Of a DNA stretch of 59,088 nt, positions 33,396-41,919 are shown one piece after another. The notes below the pieces were generated by a model. The model saw only the letters and a program-made list of their open reading frames with translations, did no database searches and had not been told where the DNA came from. The position numbers and the translations under genes are program-made. Position 1 is the stretch's first letter, and each line of letters starts with the position of its first letter. This stretch comes from Pseudonocardia alaniniphila (GTDB lineage Bacteria > Actinomycetota > Actinomycetes > Mycobacteriales > Pseudonocardiaceae). The stretch is taken from contig NZ_JAKXMK010000050.1 in the NCBI RefSeq assembly GCF_022524485.1, positions 1 to 59,088 of the forward strand. Reading direction: 5' to 3'.

Positions 33396-36300
33396 TCACG
33401 ACGCGAGCGTGACCTCGACCAGCTCGGACCAGCTCGCCTGCGCACCCTCCCGCGTCACCTCGGCGAACCGTACTTCGCCGAGGTGACGCCGCGCGTCCCG
33501 TTCGATCCTGGCCGCGTCCGGGCGGGAGCGATCCGGCAGGCCGCGTACGCCGACGGCTGCCGCGAGCAACCGCGCCGCCTGGTCGTACAGGCCGAGACGA
33601 TCCGCCAGGTCCGCGATCCCGACGAGGATCTGGGCGATCAAGAAGGCATGTCCCGCCTCGGTCGCCGCCTGCCAGGCTGCGATGCGGTGGGTACGGGCCT
33701 CACGGAGATCGCCGGCGAGGTAGCCGAGCACGTCGTGTATCCCCGCGCGGATGGTCGGCTCCGCTGCGTCGTCGCCCAGAAGGACGGTCGCGAGGCCGAG
33801 TTGATGGCGGGCCCCCTCGACGTCACCGCCCCAGCGAGCGAGCTCCGCCTTGGCGCGCGCCACCTCGACCAGCGCGTACGGCCAGGTGACACCTTCGGCG
33901 ATCCGCTCGGCCTCGGCGATGGCGTCCGCGCTGGAGTCCCGGTCGTCGTCGAGCCAGTACAGCAGGGCCTGCCTGGCCCGCAGGCTGATGACGTCTTCGA
34001 TGGCACCGACCTCGGAGACGACCGCGACGGCCTGTTCGTAACGATCGCAGGCATCGGCGAACTCGCCACGCTTGGCGAGGTGGTCACCCAGCTCGGAGAG
34101 GGCTATCGCAATCCCGAACCGTTCGCCGAGCGCCCGGAACTCGGCGAGGGCCACCTCCAGGTGCGTTTCCGCGTCCTGCGCGCCCTGCCCGATCATGATC
34201 AGCATCTTGCCGACCTGCCAGCGGGCCAGTGCGCGTACCCAGGGGTCTTCGCTGTCCAGCAACGACTCGAACGCAGACACTGACGAGTCCGGAGCCTGCA
34301 GCATGTGTTCGAGCGGGATCACCAGGTCCAACACCGGGTTATGGTGCTGACTGAGCCGCCCGAACCGGTACGCCTTGTGGATCCATTCCGCGCCCTGGTG
34401 CTCGCCGCCCGGCCCGGAGGTCACGAAGAGCACCACCATCGCGTACGTCATGGCCCGGACGTCATCGCTCACCTCGCCGGGGATGTCGGTGGCGGCGATC
34501 ATCAGCTCGATGCCTTCGGCCCGGCGCCCGCCGAGCCACCAGTACCAGCCGGCGGCTGCCGCGAGCCGCATCGCCCCCTGCGCCTCACCGGCCGCGAGCG
34601 CACCGCGCATCGCGGCGCTGATGTTGTCGTGCTCGGCCTCGAGCGTGGCGAGCCATTCCAATTGCTCGGCGCGGCGCAGATGTGGCTCGGCGGCCTCGCC
34701 GAGTTCGGTGAAGTACGCGAGGTGCGCCTGGCGCGCCAGATCCGATTCCCCCGCCTCCGCGAGCCGCCGGCGGGCGTACTCCTTGATCGTGCCGAGCATC
34801 CGGTAGCGCGGTGCGCCGTCGGCCTCGGTGAGCAGCAGCGACTTCTCGGCCAGCGCGGTCAGCAACTCGAGTACCTGCTCCGCCTCGACCGCATCGCCTG
34901 CGCAGACCCGCTCGGCCGCTTCCAGGCTCGCGCCGCCGGAGAACACGGAGAGCCTGCGCAGGACCATCCGTTCGGCGTCGGTGAGCAACTCCCAGCTCCA
35001 GTCGACCACCGCGCGCAGCGTCTTGTGCCGCGGCAACGCGGTACGGCTACCGCTGGTGAGCACGCGGAACCGATCGTCGAGCCGGTGGGCGAGCTGATCG
35101 ATGGACATGGTGCGCAAACTGGCTGCGGCCAGTTCGATCGCCAGCGGCATCCCGTCGAGCGTCCGGCAGACGCGCACCATCGTCGACAGCGTGTGGTCGT
35201 CGACCGCGAGATCCTTGCGCGCCGCACCCGCCCGGTCCCGCAGCAGCCGGACGGCCGGAGAGGACTCGATCTCGCCGGGGCCGGCGTCCGCCTCCGGCAA
35301 GGCCAGCGGCTCGACCAGCCACAGTGCCTCACCGGTGATGCCGAGCGGTTCCCTGCTCGTCGCCAGGATCCGCAGCCGTCGGCACTCGCCGAGCACCCGA
35401 TGGGCGAAGGCCGCCGCCGAATCGATCACGTGCTCGCAGTTGTCCAGGATCAGCAGCGCCTCCCGATCCCGGATCGCGGCGATGAGCCGGTCCGTCAGCA
35501 CCGTGTTCGGTGCGCCGCCGAGCAGAGCATCCCGGAGGCCGAGCGCGGCGAGCGTCGACTGCGCCACGTCGCCGTCCGAGCCGATGGCTGCGAGTTCCAC
35601 CAGCCAGACCCCGTCCGGAAGGTCGCCGAGCAGCGTGCGCGCGGTCTCCGTGGCCAGCCTGGTCTTCCCCGAGCCGCCCGGCCCGGTCAGGGTGGTGAGC
35701 CGATGTCCGGCGATGAGGTCGCGGACCGCGGTGACATCGGCGTCCTTGCCGACGTAGCTGGTCAGCTCGGCCCGCAGGTTGGTCTTCCGGTTCTCCTCCC
35801 GCCGTCCCAACTCGCCCCGCAGCAGCGCGACGTGCAACGCCGACAGCTCCGGTGAGGGGTCGACGCCCAGCGTGTCGGCCAGGGTTTCCCTCGTGCGCTG
35901 GTACACGAGCAGCGCCTCGGTGTCGCGACCGGTCGCGACGAGGGCACGCATCAACGCGGCGACGAGCCGTTCCCGCACCGGGTGCGCGGCCACCAAGTCG
36001 GTCAGTTCCGTGACCAGCTTCGCGCCGTGGCCGAGGCTGATCTCCGCATCGAACTGATCCTCCATGGCCGCCAGGCGTAGCCCCTCGAGCCGGGTGACCG
36101 CCGCGTCGAACGCTGCACTGTCCTGCAGACCGACGTCCTGCATGGCCGCACCGCGCCACAATCCGAGGGCCTCACGCAACAGCCGTGGATCGTCCTCGTT
36201 GCGGGCCTGGCCGACGAGGCGTTCGAACCGCACGGCGTCGACGGCGTCGGGCCCCACCGTCAACCGGTAGCCGTTCGGCTGTCCCTCGACCGCCCCGTCC

Positions 36301-36524
36301 GGCAGCGCCTTCCGCAGCCGGGACGCCAAGCGCTGCAAGGCATTCGCCGCGTCGGTGGGCGGGCGCTCACCCCAGATCCAATCGACGAGCGTCGCCTTCG
36401 GGACGACGTGACCTGGTTCGAGCGCGAGGGCGATCAACAGTGCGCGCAGCCGGGCGCCGGGCACGTCGGCGAGGATTCCGTCATCCGTGCGAACCTCGAA
36501 TGATCCGAGCATCCCGATCTGCAC
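33396..36524 (-). CDS. SARP/AfsR-type regulator (BTAD, NTPase, helical-repeat domains)
   Basis: About 1,042 residues. The N-terminal OmpR-like winged helix (IGMLGSFEVRTDDG, LIALALEPGHVVPKATLVDW) is followed by a bacterial transcription activation domain (LWRGAAMQDVGL to YQRTRETLADTLGVDPSPEL). An NB-ARC-like NTPase comes next: Walker A LTGPGGSGKTRLA near residue 285, LLILDNCEHV, ATSREPLGI. The C-terminal 450 residues are helical repeats. SARPs activate promoters through phased heptamer repeats, and GTGTCAG arrays lie at both flanking genes. GTG 36524 aligns with family starts; an in-frame start at 36635 is possible. Neither has a good ribosome binding site. Confidence 0.88.
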   Translation of the reverse strand: MQIGMLGSFEVRTDDGILADVPGARLRALLIALALEPGHVVPKATLVDWIWGERPPTDAANALQRLASRLRKALPDGAVEGQPNGYRLTVGPDAVDAVRFERLVGQARNEDDPRLLREALGLWRGAAMQDVGLQDSAAFDAAVTRLEGLRLAAMEDQFDAEISLGHGAKLVTELTDLVAAHPVRERLVAALMRALVATGRDTEALLVYQRTRETLADTLGVDPSPELSALHVALLRGELGRREENRKTNLRAELTSYVGKDADVTAVRDLIAGHRLTTLTGPGGSGKTRLATETARTLLGDLPDGVWLVELAAIGSDGDVAQSTLAALGLRDALLGGAPNTVLTDRLIAAIRDREALLILDNCEHVIDSAAAFAHRVLGECRRLRILATSREPLGITGEALWLVEPLALPEADAGPGEIESSPAVRLLRDRAGAARKDLAVDDHTLSTMVRVCRTLDGMPLAIELAAASLRTMSIDQLAHRLDDRFRVLTSGSRTALPRHKTLRAVVDWSWELLTDAERMVLRRLSVFSGGASLEAAERVCAGDAVEAEQVLELLTALAEKSLLLTEADGAPRYRMLGTIKEYARRRLAEAGESDLARQAHLAYFTELGEAAEPHLRRAEQLEWLATLEAEHDNISAAMRGALAAGEAQGAMRLAAAAGWYWWLGGRRAEGIELMIAATDIPGEVSDDVRAMTYAMVVLFVTSGPGGEHQGAEWIHKAYRFGRLSQHHNPVLDLVIPLEHMLQAPDSSVSAFESLLDSEDPWVRALARWQVGKMLIMIGQGAQDAETHLEVALAEFRALGERFGIAIALSELGDHLAKRGEFADACDRYEQAVAVVSEVGAIEDVISLRARQALLYWLDDDRDSSADAIAEAERIAEGVTWPYALVEVARAKAELARWGGDVEGARHQLGLATVLLGDDAAEPTIRAGIHDVLGYLAGDLREARTHRIAAWQAATEAGHAFLIAQILVGIADLADRLGLYDQAARLLAAAVGVRGLPDRSRPDAARIERDARRHLGEVRFAEVTREGAQASWSELVEVTLAS

Positions 36525-36651
36525 CTGGCCGATCTTGCCACGGGCGATGGGCCGGTCTCCGACTGCTGACGCGGCCTGAAAGGTGTCCAGGAATGGCCTC
36601 CGGAACCGCCGGGCGGTGATCCCGCCACAGCCCACGACTCGGTCGTGGCCG

Positions 36652-36680
36652 GTGTCAGAGCCGTGTCAGTCGTGTGTCAG
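36652..36680 (+). promoter_or_regulatory. Three phased GTGTCAG repeats (SARP-type operator) before the P450 gene
   Basis: GTGTCAG starts at 36652, 36663 and 36674, exactly 11 bp apart, oriented toward the P450 gene. This is the same heptamer as at 32456-32497. GAATGT at 36691-36696, ten bases past the last repeat, is a possible -10 element. The array sits between the divergent regulator and P450 genes, so it could also influence the regulator. Confidence 0.75.
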
Positions 36681-36727
36681 GCCCGTCGGCGAATGTGGTC
36701 ACACCAGCCGCCACGAGAGGACATTCG

Positions 36728-37954
36728 ATGAGTCACACGGTTCCCGTTCCGCACGGCCTCCTGACCGAACGCGACGCGGGCCCCTTCGACCCGCCCCGCC
36801 AGATCACCCGGCTGCGTGAGGCTCGCCCCGTCAGCCCCATGGTCTTCCCCGACGGGCACGAGGGCTGGATCGTCACCGGCTACGACGCGGTCCGCCGGCT
36901 CATGGCCGACACCCGGTTCAGCTCCCGCCAGGACATCGGCGTTCTCCACGAGCCGTACGAGATCCCGGGCATGCCTACATTCACCGAACCGTCCCCGCAG
37001 CAGCCGGGCCTGTTCATCAGCATGGACCCGCCGGACCACACCCGGCTGCGGAAGAAGCTCATCGGTGCCTTCACCGTCAAGCGCATGAAGCAGCTCGAAG
37101 AGCACATCATCGACATCGTCGAGCGGCAGCTGGACGAACTGGCGCGCCTCACCCCGCCGGTCGATCTGGTCAAGGAGTTCGCGTTGCCGGTGCCGTCGCT
37201 GGTGATCTGCGAAATGCTCGGTGTGCCCTACACGGACCGGGAGAACTTCCAGGTCAACACCGCCAGGTTCCTGAACACGGAATTGCCGTTCGAGGAGAAG
37301 ATCGCCGCGTTCACCGAACTGTCCACCTACCTCGCCGCGCTGGTCACGCGCAAACGCGCCGAGCCCGGCGAGGACATCCTGTCCGACCTGGCCCGCCATG
37401 ACGACCTCACCATCGAGGAACTGACCGGCGTCGCCTTCCTGCTGCTGCTCGCGGGCCACGAGACCACCGCCAACATGCTGGGTCTGGGCACCTTCGCGCT
37501 CTTGGAGCACCCCGAACAGCTGGCTGAGCTGCGCGCCGACCCTGATCTGATGCCCGGCGCCGTCGAGGAACTTCTGCGGTACCTGTCCATTGCCGACATC
37601 TTCTTTCGCTACGCCGTGGACGACATCGAATTCGGCGGCGAAACAATCGGCAAGGGATCGACCGTCATCGTCTCGCTGCTGGCCGCCAACCGCGACCCCG
37701 AGCGCTTCGAGAACCCCGACACCCTGGACGTGCGCCGCGAGGCCCGCGGTCACCTGTCCTTCGGTCACGGCATCCACCAATGCCTCGGCCAGCAGTTGGC
37801 CCGCATCGAGATGCGCGCCGGTTTCGCCGGCCTGCTGCGCCGCTTCCCGACCCTCCATCTCGCCATTCCCGCCGGCGAGGTGAAACTCAGGACCAACATG
37901 CGGATCTACGGCGTCCACGAACTGCCGGTCACCTGGACGGAAACGGCCCAGTAG
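36728..37954 (+). CDS. Cytochrome P450 monooxygenase
   Basis: 408 residues, standard for soluble bacterial P450s. I-helix oxygen-activation motif AGHETT at residues 242-247, ExxR in EELLR, and heme-binding FGHGIHQCLGQ with Cys352 as the thiolate ligand. MDPPDHTRLRKKLIGAFTVK and LLAANRDPERFENPDTLDVR are typical of the CYP105/CYP107-like clan. No ferredoxin or reductase gene is adjacent, so it must use partners encoded elsewhere. ATG 36728 has GAGAGGA upstream. It is probably activated through the GTGTCAG repeats. Substrate unknown. Confidence 0.92.
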   Translation: MSHTVPVPHGLLTERDAGPFDPPRQITRLREARPVSPMVFPDGHEGWIVTGYDAVRRLMADTRFSSRQDIGVLHEPYEIPGMPTFTEPSPQQPGLFISMDPPDHTRLRKKLIGAFTVKRMKQLEEHIIDIVERQLDELARLTPPVDLVKEFALPVPSLVICEMLGVPYTDRENFQVNTARFLNTELPFEEKIAAFTELSTYLAALVTRKRAEPGEDILSDLARHDDLTIEELTGVAFLLLLAGHETTANMLGLGTFALLEHPEQLAELRADPDLMPGAVEELLRYLSIADIFFRYAVDDIEFGGETIGKGSTVIVSLLAANRDPERFENPDTLDVRREARGHLSFGHGIHQCLGQQLARIEMRAGFAGLLRRFPTLHLAIPAGEVKLRTNMRIYGVHELPVTWTETAQ

Positions 37955-38003
37955 AAATCGACGGCCGAGCGCAACACCGCCGAGCCGGAAACGCCGGTCG
38001 GCG

Positions 38004-39542
38004 TCAGGGTGTCAGTGTGTATTGCTCGCGCAGCTTGTGCTTGCGCATCTTGCCGGTGGCGGCCCGGGGGAGCTCGTCGACGAAGTCGATCCGGCGTGGC
38101 ACCTTGTAGTGCGCAATGCACTCGCGCAGGTAGGTGAGCAGCTCTCGTTCGAGCTGGGGCCCGGAGACGATGCCGGGGGCGGGCTGGACGACGGCCACCA
38201 CCTGCTCGCCCATGTCGGGGTCGGGCAGGCCGAAGACCGCGAGGTCGAGGACCGCGGGGTGGAGGGTCAGCGCGTCCTCCACCTCCTGCGGGTAGATGTT
38301 CACCCCGCCCGAGATGATCGTGAAGTCCGCGCGGTCGGTGAGGAACAGGAAGCCGTCCGCGTCGACGTACCCGATGTCGCCGGTGGTGCCCCAGTTGTCG
38401 TGCAGCGGGTGCTGCGCCTGCCGCGTTCGCTCGGGGTCGTTCTGGTAGGCGAACGGGAAGTTGTTCCGCTCGAAGTAGACGAGCCCGACCTGGCCCGGCG
38501 GTAGCTCGTCGCCGTGGTCGTCGCACACGTGCAGCACGCCGAGCACCGCCCGCCCGACCGACCCCGGCCTGCGCGGCCATGTCGCCGAGTCGATCATCGT
38601 GAGGCCGAGGCCTTCGCTCCCGGAGTAGTACTCCTCGAGGATCGGGCCCCACCACTCGATCATCTTCCGCTTGACCTCCACCGCGCACGGCGCCGCGGCG
38701 TGGACGGCGACACGGTGCGAGGACAGGTCGTGGGCGAGCCGTTTCTCGTCGGGGAGCTTGAGCATCCGGACGAACATCGTGGGCACCCACTGGCTGTGCG
38801 TCACGCGGAAGCGCTCGATGGCCTCCAGCGCGGCGGCCGCGTCGAAGCGAGGCATGATGACGACGGTGCCCCCGACCTCGTGCACCAATCCGGTGAAGCG
38901 CATGGGCGCGGTGTGGTACAGCGGGGCGGGGGAGAGGTAGACGGTGTCGGCGTCGATGCCGTAGGGGTCGCCGAACAGCCGGCGCACCGGGTTGCGGTGC
39001 CGGTCCACCTGCTCGCCGGACATGGGCACGGTGATGCCCTTCGGCCGGCCCGTCGTGCCGGACGAGTAGAGCAGCTCGGCACCGCGCGGCTGGCCGGGGA
39101 GCGGTTCCGGCGAGGCGGCGGCGATGGCGGCGGAAACCTCGGTGTGCGCGTGGAGCGGGCCGCCGACGGCGAGCCGGAACGTGACGCGCGGTGTGTGATC
39201 GAGCAGTTCGGCGGCGACCCTGGGGAACGTCGCCGAGACGACGAGTGCCGTCGCCCCGCAGTCGTCCACGATGTAGGCGATCTCGGACGTCGTCAGGTGG
39301 TGGTCGATCGGGGTGAAGTACAGCCCGCTGCGCATCGCCGCCCAGTACACGACGTGGAACTCGGCCGTGTTCTCGGCGAGGAGCGCGTCGCCGTCGCCCG
39401 TGCGCAGGCCGGCATCGCGGAACGCGCGCGCCAGCCGGGTGGAGCGCTCGTCGAGCTCGGCGTAGGTCAGAACAGCCCCGCTGTCCGTCATGACCACGGC
39501 AGCCTTGTCGGGGGTGAGGGCGGCGAACGTTCCGGGGAACAA
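38004..39542 (-). CDS. Acyl-CoA synthetase (AMP-binding enzyme)
   Basis: 512 residues, ANL superfamily. P-loop-like YSSGTTGRPKGITVP, the EEYYSGSEGLG (A5) motif, TTGDIGYVDADGFLFLTDR (A7), DFTIISGGVNIYPQEVEDAL (A8) and the C-terminal catalytic lysine in LPRAATGKMRKHKLR. It adenylates a carboxylic acid and transfers it to CoA; medium- or long-chain or aromatic substrates cannot be separated by eye. The start is an unusual TTG at 39542 with GAGGAGC seven bases upstream and no better in-frame option. It converges with the P450 gene, so they are not an operon. Confidence 0.9.
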   Translation of the reverse strand: MFPGTFAALTPDKAAVVMTDSGAVLTYAELDERSTRLARAFRDAGLRTGDGDALLAENTAEFHVVYWAAMRSGLYFTPIDHHLTTSEIAYIVDDCGATALVVSATFPRVAAELLDHTPRVTFRLAVGGPLHAHTEVSAAIAAASPEPLPGQPRGAELLYSSGTTGRPKGITVPMSGEQVDRHRNPVRRLFGDPYGIDADTVYLSPAPLYHTAPMRFTGLVHEVGGTVVIMPRFDAAAALEAIERFRVTHSQWVPTMFVRMLKLPDEKRLAHDLSSHRVAVHAAAPCAVEVKRKMIEWWGPILEEYYSGSEGLGLTMIDSATWPRRPGSVGRAVLGVLHVCDDHGDELPPGQVGLVYFERNNFPFAYQNDPERTRQAQHPLHDNWGTTGDIGYVDADGFLFLTDRADFTIISGGVNIYPQEVEDALTLHPAVLDLAVFGLPDPDMGEQVVAVVQPAPGIVSGPQLERELLTYLRECIAHYKVPRRIDFVDELPRAATGKMRKHKLREQYTLTP

Positions 39543-39673
39543 CGTGCTCCTCTTCGGACGCGGGAACAGTCAATCCTGACCGTCTGTGGCGCTAAGCTAC
39601 CGTCGCCACCGATCACCGCCACGGGTGGGCCGTCCGACGGGCCGTCGGCGGCGAAATCAGGCACGATGCCGCG

Positions 39674-40240
39674 GTGCCGAGACTGCGCCGTGCCGTCATC
39701 CTCGCCGTCCTCGCCGTGATCGTGGGCGGGCTCGCCGCACTAGCCGTGTTGGACCCGTTCCACCTCCGCCACGCCCGCTGGTTCACCTCAGGTTTGGTGC
39801 TGGTGGCGATCCTGCTGATGACGGCCGCGTTCGCCGTCATCGTCCGGGGCATCGGGCGCGCACTCGTGCTGGCTCTGGGCGCGGTCGCAGTTCTCGGCTG
39901 GGTGACCGTGGTCTGGCTGGCGTCGCAGGTGGCAGGCGTCGACCGTGAGGTGTCGCAGGTGGCCGACGGTGGGCGGCGCCTGGTCGTGGTCGAGGGCGCG
40001 CCATACGCCATCGACCCCATCTACGCGGTGGTGATCCGGTCGGGCAGCGGGCCGTTCGAGCAGGAGTCGGTGGTGTACCAGGGGGTCGAGCAGGCACCTG
40101 CGCCCAGCGGGGTGCGGTTCGTCGACCCGGACACCGTCGAGGTGCGTACCAGCGGCGGGTGCCTGTACCGCTCGGAGGTCGAGGCGGTGACGCTCGCCGT
40201 CGACCCGGTGCACCGCCCGCTGCGGGCCGACGGCTGCTGA
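39674..40240 (+). CDS. Small membrane protein of unknown function
   Basis: 188 residues. Three hydrophobic segments at about residues 5-25, 37-57 and 62-85, then an extracytoplasmic beta-rich tail of about 100 residues (RRLVVVEGAPYAIDPIYAVV, VRFVDPDTVEVRTSGGCLYR) with two cysteines near the end that might pair. I do not recognise a named family. The GTG start at 39674 lacks a strong ribosome binding site. It is convergent with the XRE-cupin regulator, whose stop is seven bases away. Confidence 0.65.
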   Translation: MPRLRRAVILAVLAVIVGGLAALAVLDPFHLRHARWFTSGLVLVAILLMTAAFAVIVRGIGRALVLALGAVAVLGWVTVVWLASQVAGVDREVSQVADGGRRLVVVEGAPYAIDPIYAVVIRSGSGPFEQESVVYQGVEQAPAPSGVRFVDPDTVEVRTSGGCLYRSEVEAVTLAVDPVHRPLRADGC

Positions 40241-40247
40241 TCCGCGG

Positions 40248-40883
40248 TCACACGAGCGGGATCTCGGCCTCCGCGATGCTCGTGGGTGGCACGAGCCCGG
40301 CGTCGCCGGGCTGCAGGACGACCATGACGAACCGCACCGGCGTGCCGTCGCCGTCCTCGGGAGCGTCGTTGCTGTAGCGGTGCGGGGCGTGGGCCTCGAA
40401 GAGCACGGTGTCGCCTGAATCCAGGTGCTGCACGCTGTTGCCGACGCGCAGGCCCAGGTGTCCGGACAGCACCGAGAGGACCTCTCGCGTGCCCATCGGG
40501 TGCGCCTCGCCGTCGAAGCTGTCGCCCGGTTGCAGCGTCCAGTCCCACAGTTCGACGACGTCGGGCGGGTCGGTGCCGATCCGGAACACGGCGCTGCTGC
40601 CGGCGGCGCCGGCCCACAGCCGGGCGGCCTCTGCTGCCCTGCGCACGACGATTCGCGGCTCGGAGTCGCCGTCCACCAGGGAGGCGACTCCCACTCTCAA
40701 GGCTGCGGCCAGGCCCACCAGCGTGGCGATGCTCGGGTTGCCGCGGGACGTCTCGATCTGGATCACCGTGCCACGGCTCACGCCCGCGGCGGCGGCGAGC
40801 GCGTCGATGGTCATCCGGCGCTGCTGGCGCAGCGCGCGGACGTTGCGGCCGACGGTGGTGGCCACCTCCTCTGGCGACTGCAT
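40248..40883 (-). CDS. XRE-family regulator with C-terminal cupin domain
   Basis: 211 residues. N-terminal helix-turn-helix (VRALRQQRRMTIDALAAAAG, VSRGTVIQIETSRGNPSIAT), then a cupin sensor domain (WDWTLQPGDSFDGEAHPMGT, VLSGHLGLRV, DTVLFEAHAPHRYSN). Such regulators sense small molecules and usually control a neighbouring metabolic or transport gene. The divergent EamA transporter at 40993 is the obvious target. Three TACTT elements lie in the 109-base spacer. Confidence 0.88.
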   Translation of the reverse strand: MQSPEEVATTVGRNVRALRQQRRMTIDALAAAAGVSRGTVIQIETSRGNPSIATLVGLAAALRVGVASLVDGDSEPRIVVRRAAEAARLWAGAAGSSAVFRIGTDPPDVVELWDWTLQPGDSFDGEAHPMGTREVLSVLSGHLGLRVGNSVQHLDSGDTVLFEAHAPHRYSNDAPEDGDGTPVRFVMVVLQPGDAGLVPPTSIAEAEIPLV

Positions 40884-40898
40884 GTAGGTCAGTGTGCC

Positions 40899-40928
40899 GT
40901 ACTTCCTCGGATACTTGGTTGTACTTCC
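40899..40928. promoter_or_regulatory. TACTT direct repeats between regulator and transporter
   Basis: GTACTTCC occurs at 40899-40906 and 40921-40928, exactly 22 bp apart (two turns), with ATACTT at 40911-40916 between them. They lie just upstream of the XRE-cupin start, a plausible place for autoregulatory binding. Assignment to this regulator is inference from location. Confidence 0.4.
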
Positions 40929-40992
40929 CGAACCTCAGAGCTAACGTCCAATGAGATGTCCTGTTGAGTACGTTCTAGTGAACTGAGGTGCG

Positions 40993-41886
40993 ATGTCCGT
41001 CCCTGTCGCGTTCCCCGCGGCGCTCGCCTACGGCGTGTGCGACTTCGCCGGCGGACTCGCCGCACGACGGGCACCGGTACTCGTCGTCACGCTGGTGGCC
41101 CAGACGGCCGGTCTGTTGGTCCTGCTGCCGGCGTTGTGGCTCCTGCCCGGGCAGCCGTCCGTCACCACGTTCGCGCTCGGTGCGCTGGCGGGCATCGCAG
41201 GCACCGCCGGGCTGCTGCTCTACCTGCGGGCGCTCGCGGTCGGGCCGATGGGAGTGGTCGCGCCCCTGTCCTCCGTGGTCGGCGCCGGGCTCCCGCTCGT
41301 GGCGGGCGTGCTCTCCGGGGAACGTCTCGGACCCCTCACCGTGCTCGCGATCGTTGTGGCGCTGGTCGCCATCCTGCTGGCCACGGCAGGCACCCGCCGC
41401 GATGCCGCGGCGACCACCGGGCTCCTGCTCGGACTCGCCGCGGGCGTCGGCTTCGGCCTGTTCTTCGTCGGCCTGGGCGCGACGAGCGACGACTCCGGGC
41501 TCTGGCCACTGCTCGCCGGGCGAGTCACCTCGCTGACGCTGGTGACCGCGCTCGTGCTGCGGCACCGGTTGCCGCTGCGGACGCGTCGCGCCGTGCTGCA
41601 GCCCGAGCTCGCCGGTCCGGCCGCACCGGTGCCCGTGCCGGCGCCTGCGCCGTCGCCCGTCGGTCTGATGATCGTCAGCGGGATCTTCGACTCCATGGCG
41701 AACGTGCTGTTCCTGCTCTCGGCCCGGCTCGGGGACCTGGGAGTCAGCGCCGTGGTCGTGTCGCTCTATCCGGTGGTGGTGGTGCTGCTGGCGCGCGTGG
41801 TGCTGCGCGAACGGCTCACCGGTATGCAACTCGCGAGCGCGGGGCTCGCCCTCGGAGCGAGCGTGTTGCTCGCGGCGGTCGGCTGA
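40993..41886 (+). CDS. EamA/DMT-family transporter
   Basis: 297 residues with about ten membrane segments in two EamA halves separated near residue 150. YGVCDFAGGLAARRAPVLVV opens the first half; GLMIVSGIFDSMANVLFLLS and VVSLYPVVVVLLARVVLRER are in the second. The family exports amino acids, nucleosides or other metabolites; the substrate is not readable here. ATG 40993 has GAGGTG a few bases upstream. It is divergent from an XRE-cupin regulator that probably controls it. Confidence 0.88.
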   Translation: MSVPVAFPAALAYGVCDFAGGLAARRAPVLVVTLVAQTAGLLVLLPALWLLPGQPSVTTFALGALAGIAGTAGLLLYLRALAVGPMGVVAPLSSVVGAGLPLVAGVLSGERLGPLTVLAIVVALVAILLATAGTRRDAAATTGLLLGLAAGVGFGLFFVGLGATSDDSGLWPLLAGRVTSLTLVTALVLRHRLPLRTRRAVLQPELAGPAAPVPVPAPAPSPVGLMIVSGIFDSMANVLFLLSARLGDLGVSAVVVSLYPVVVVLLARVVLRERLTGMQLASAGLALGASVLLAAVG

Positions 41887-41919
41887 CGGGCGCCGGGTTG
41901 TGAATGAGACCCGGCACCA

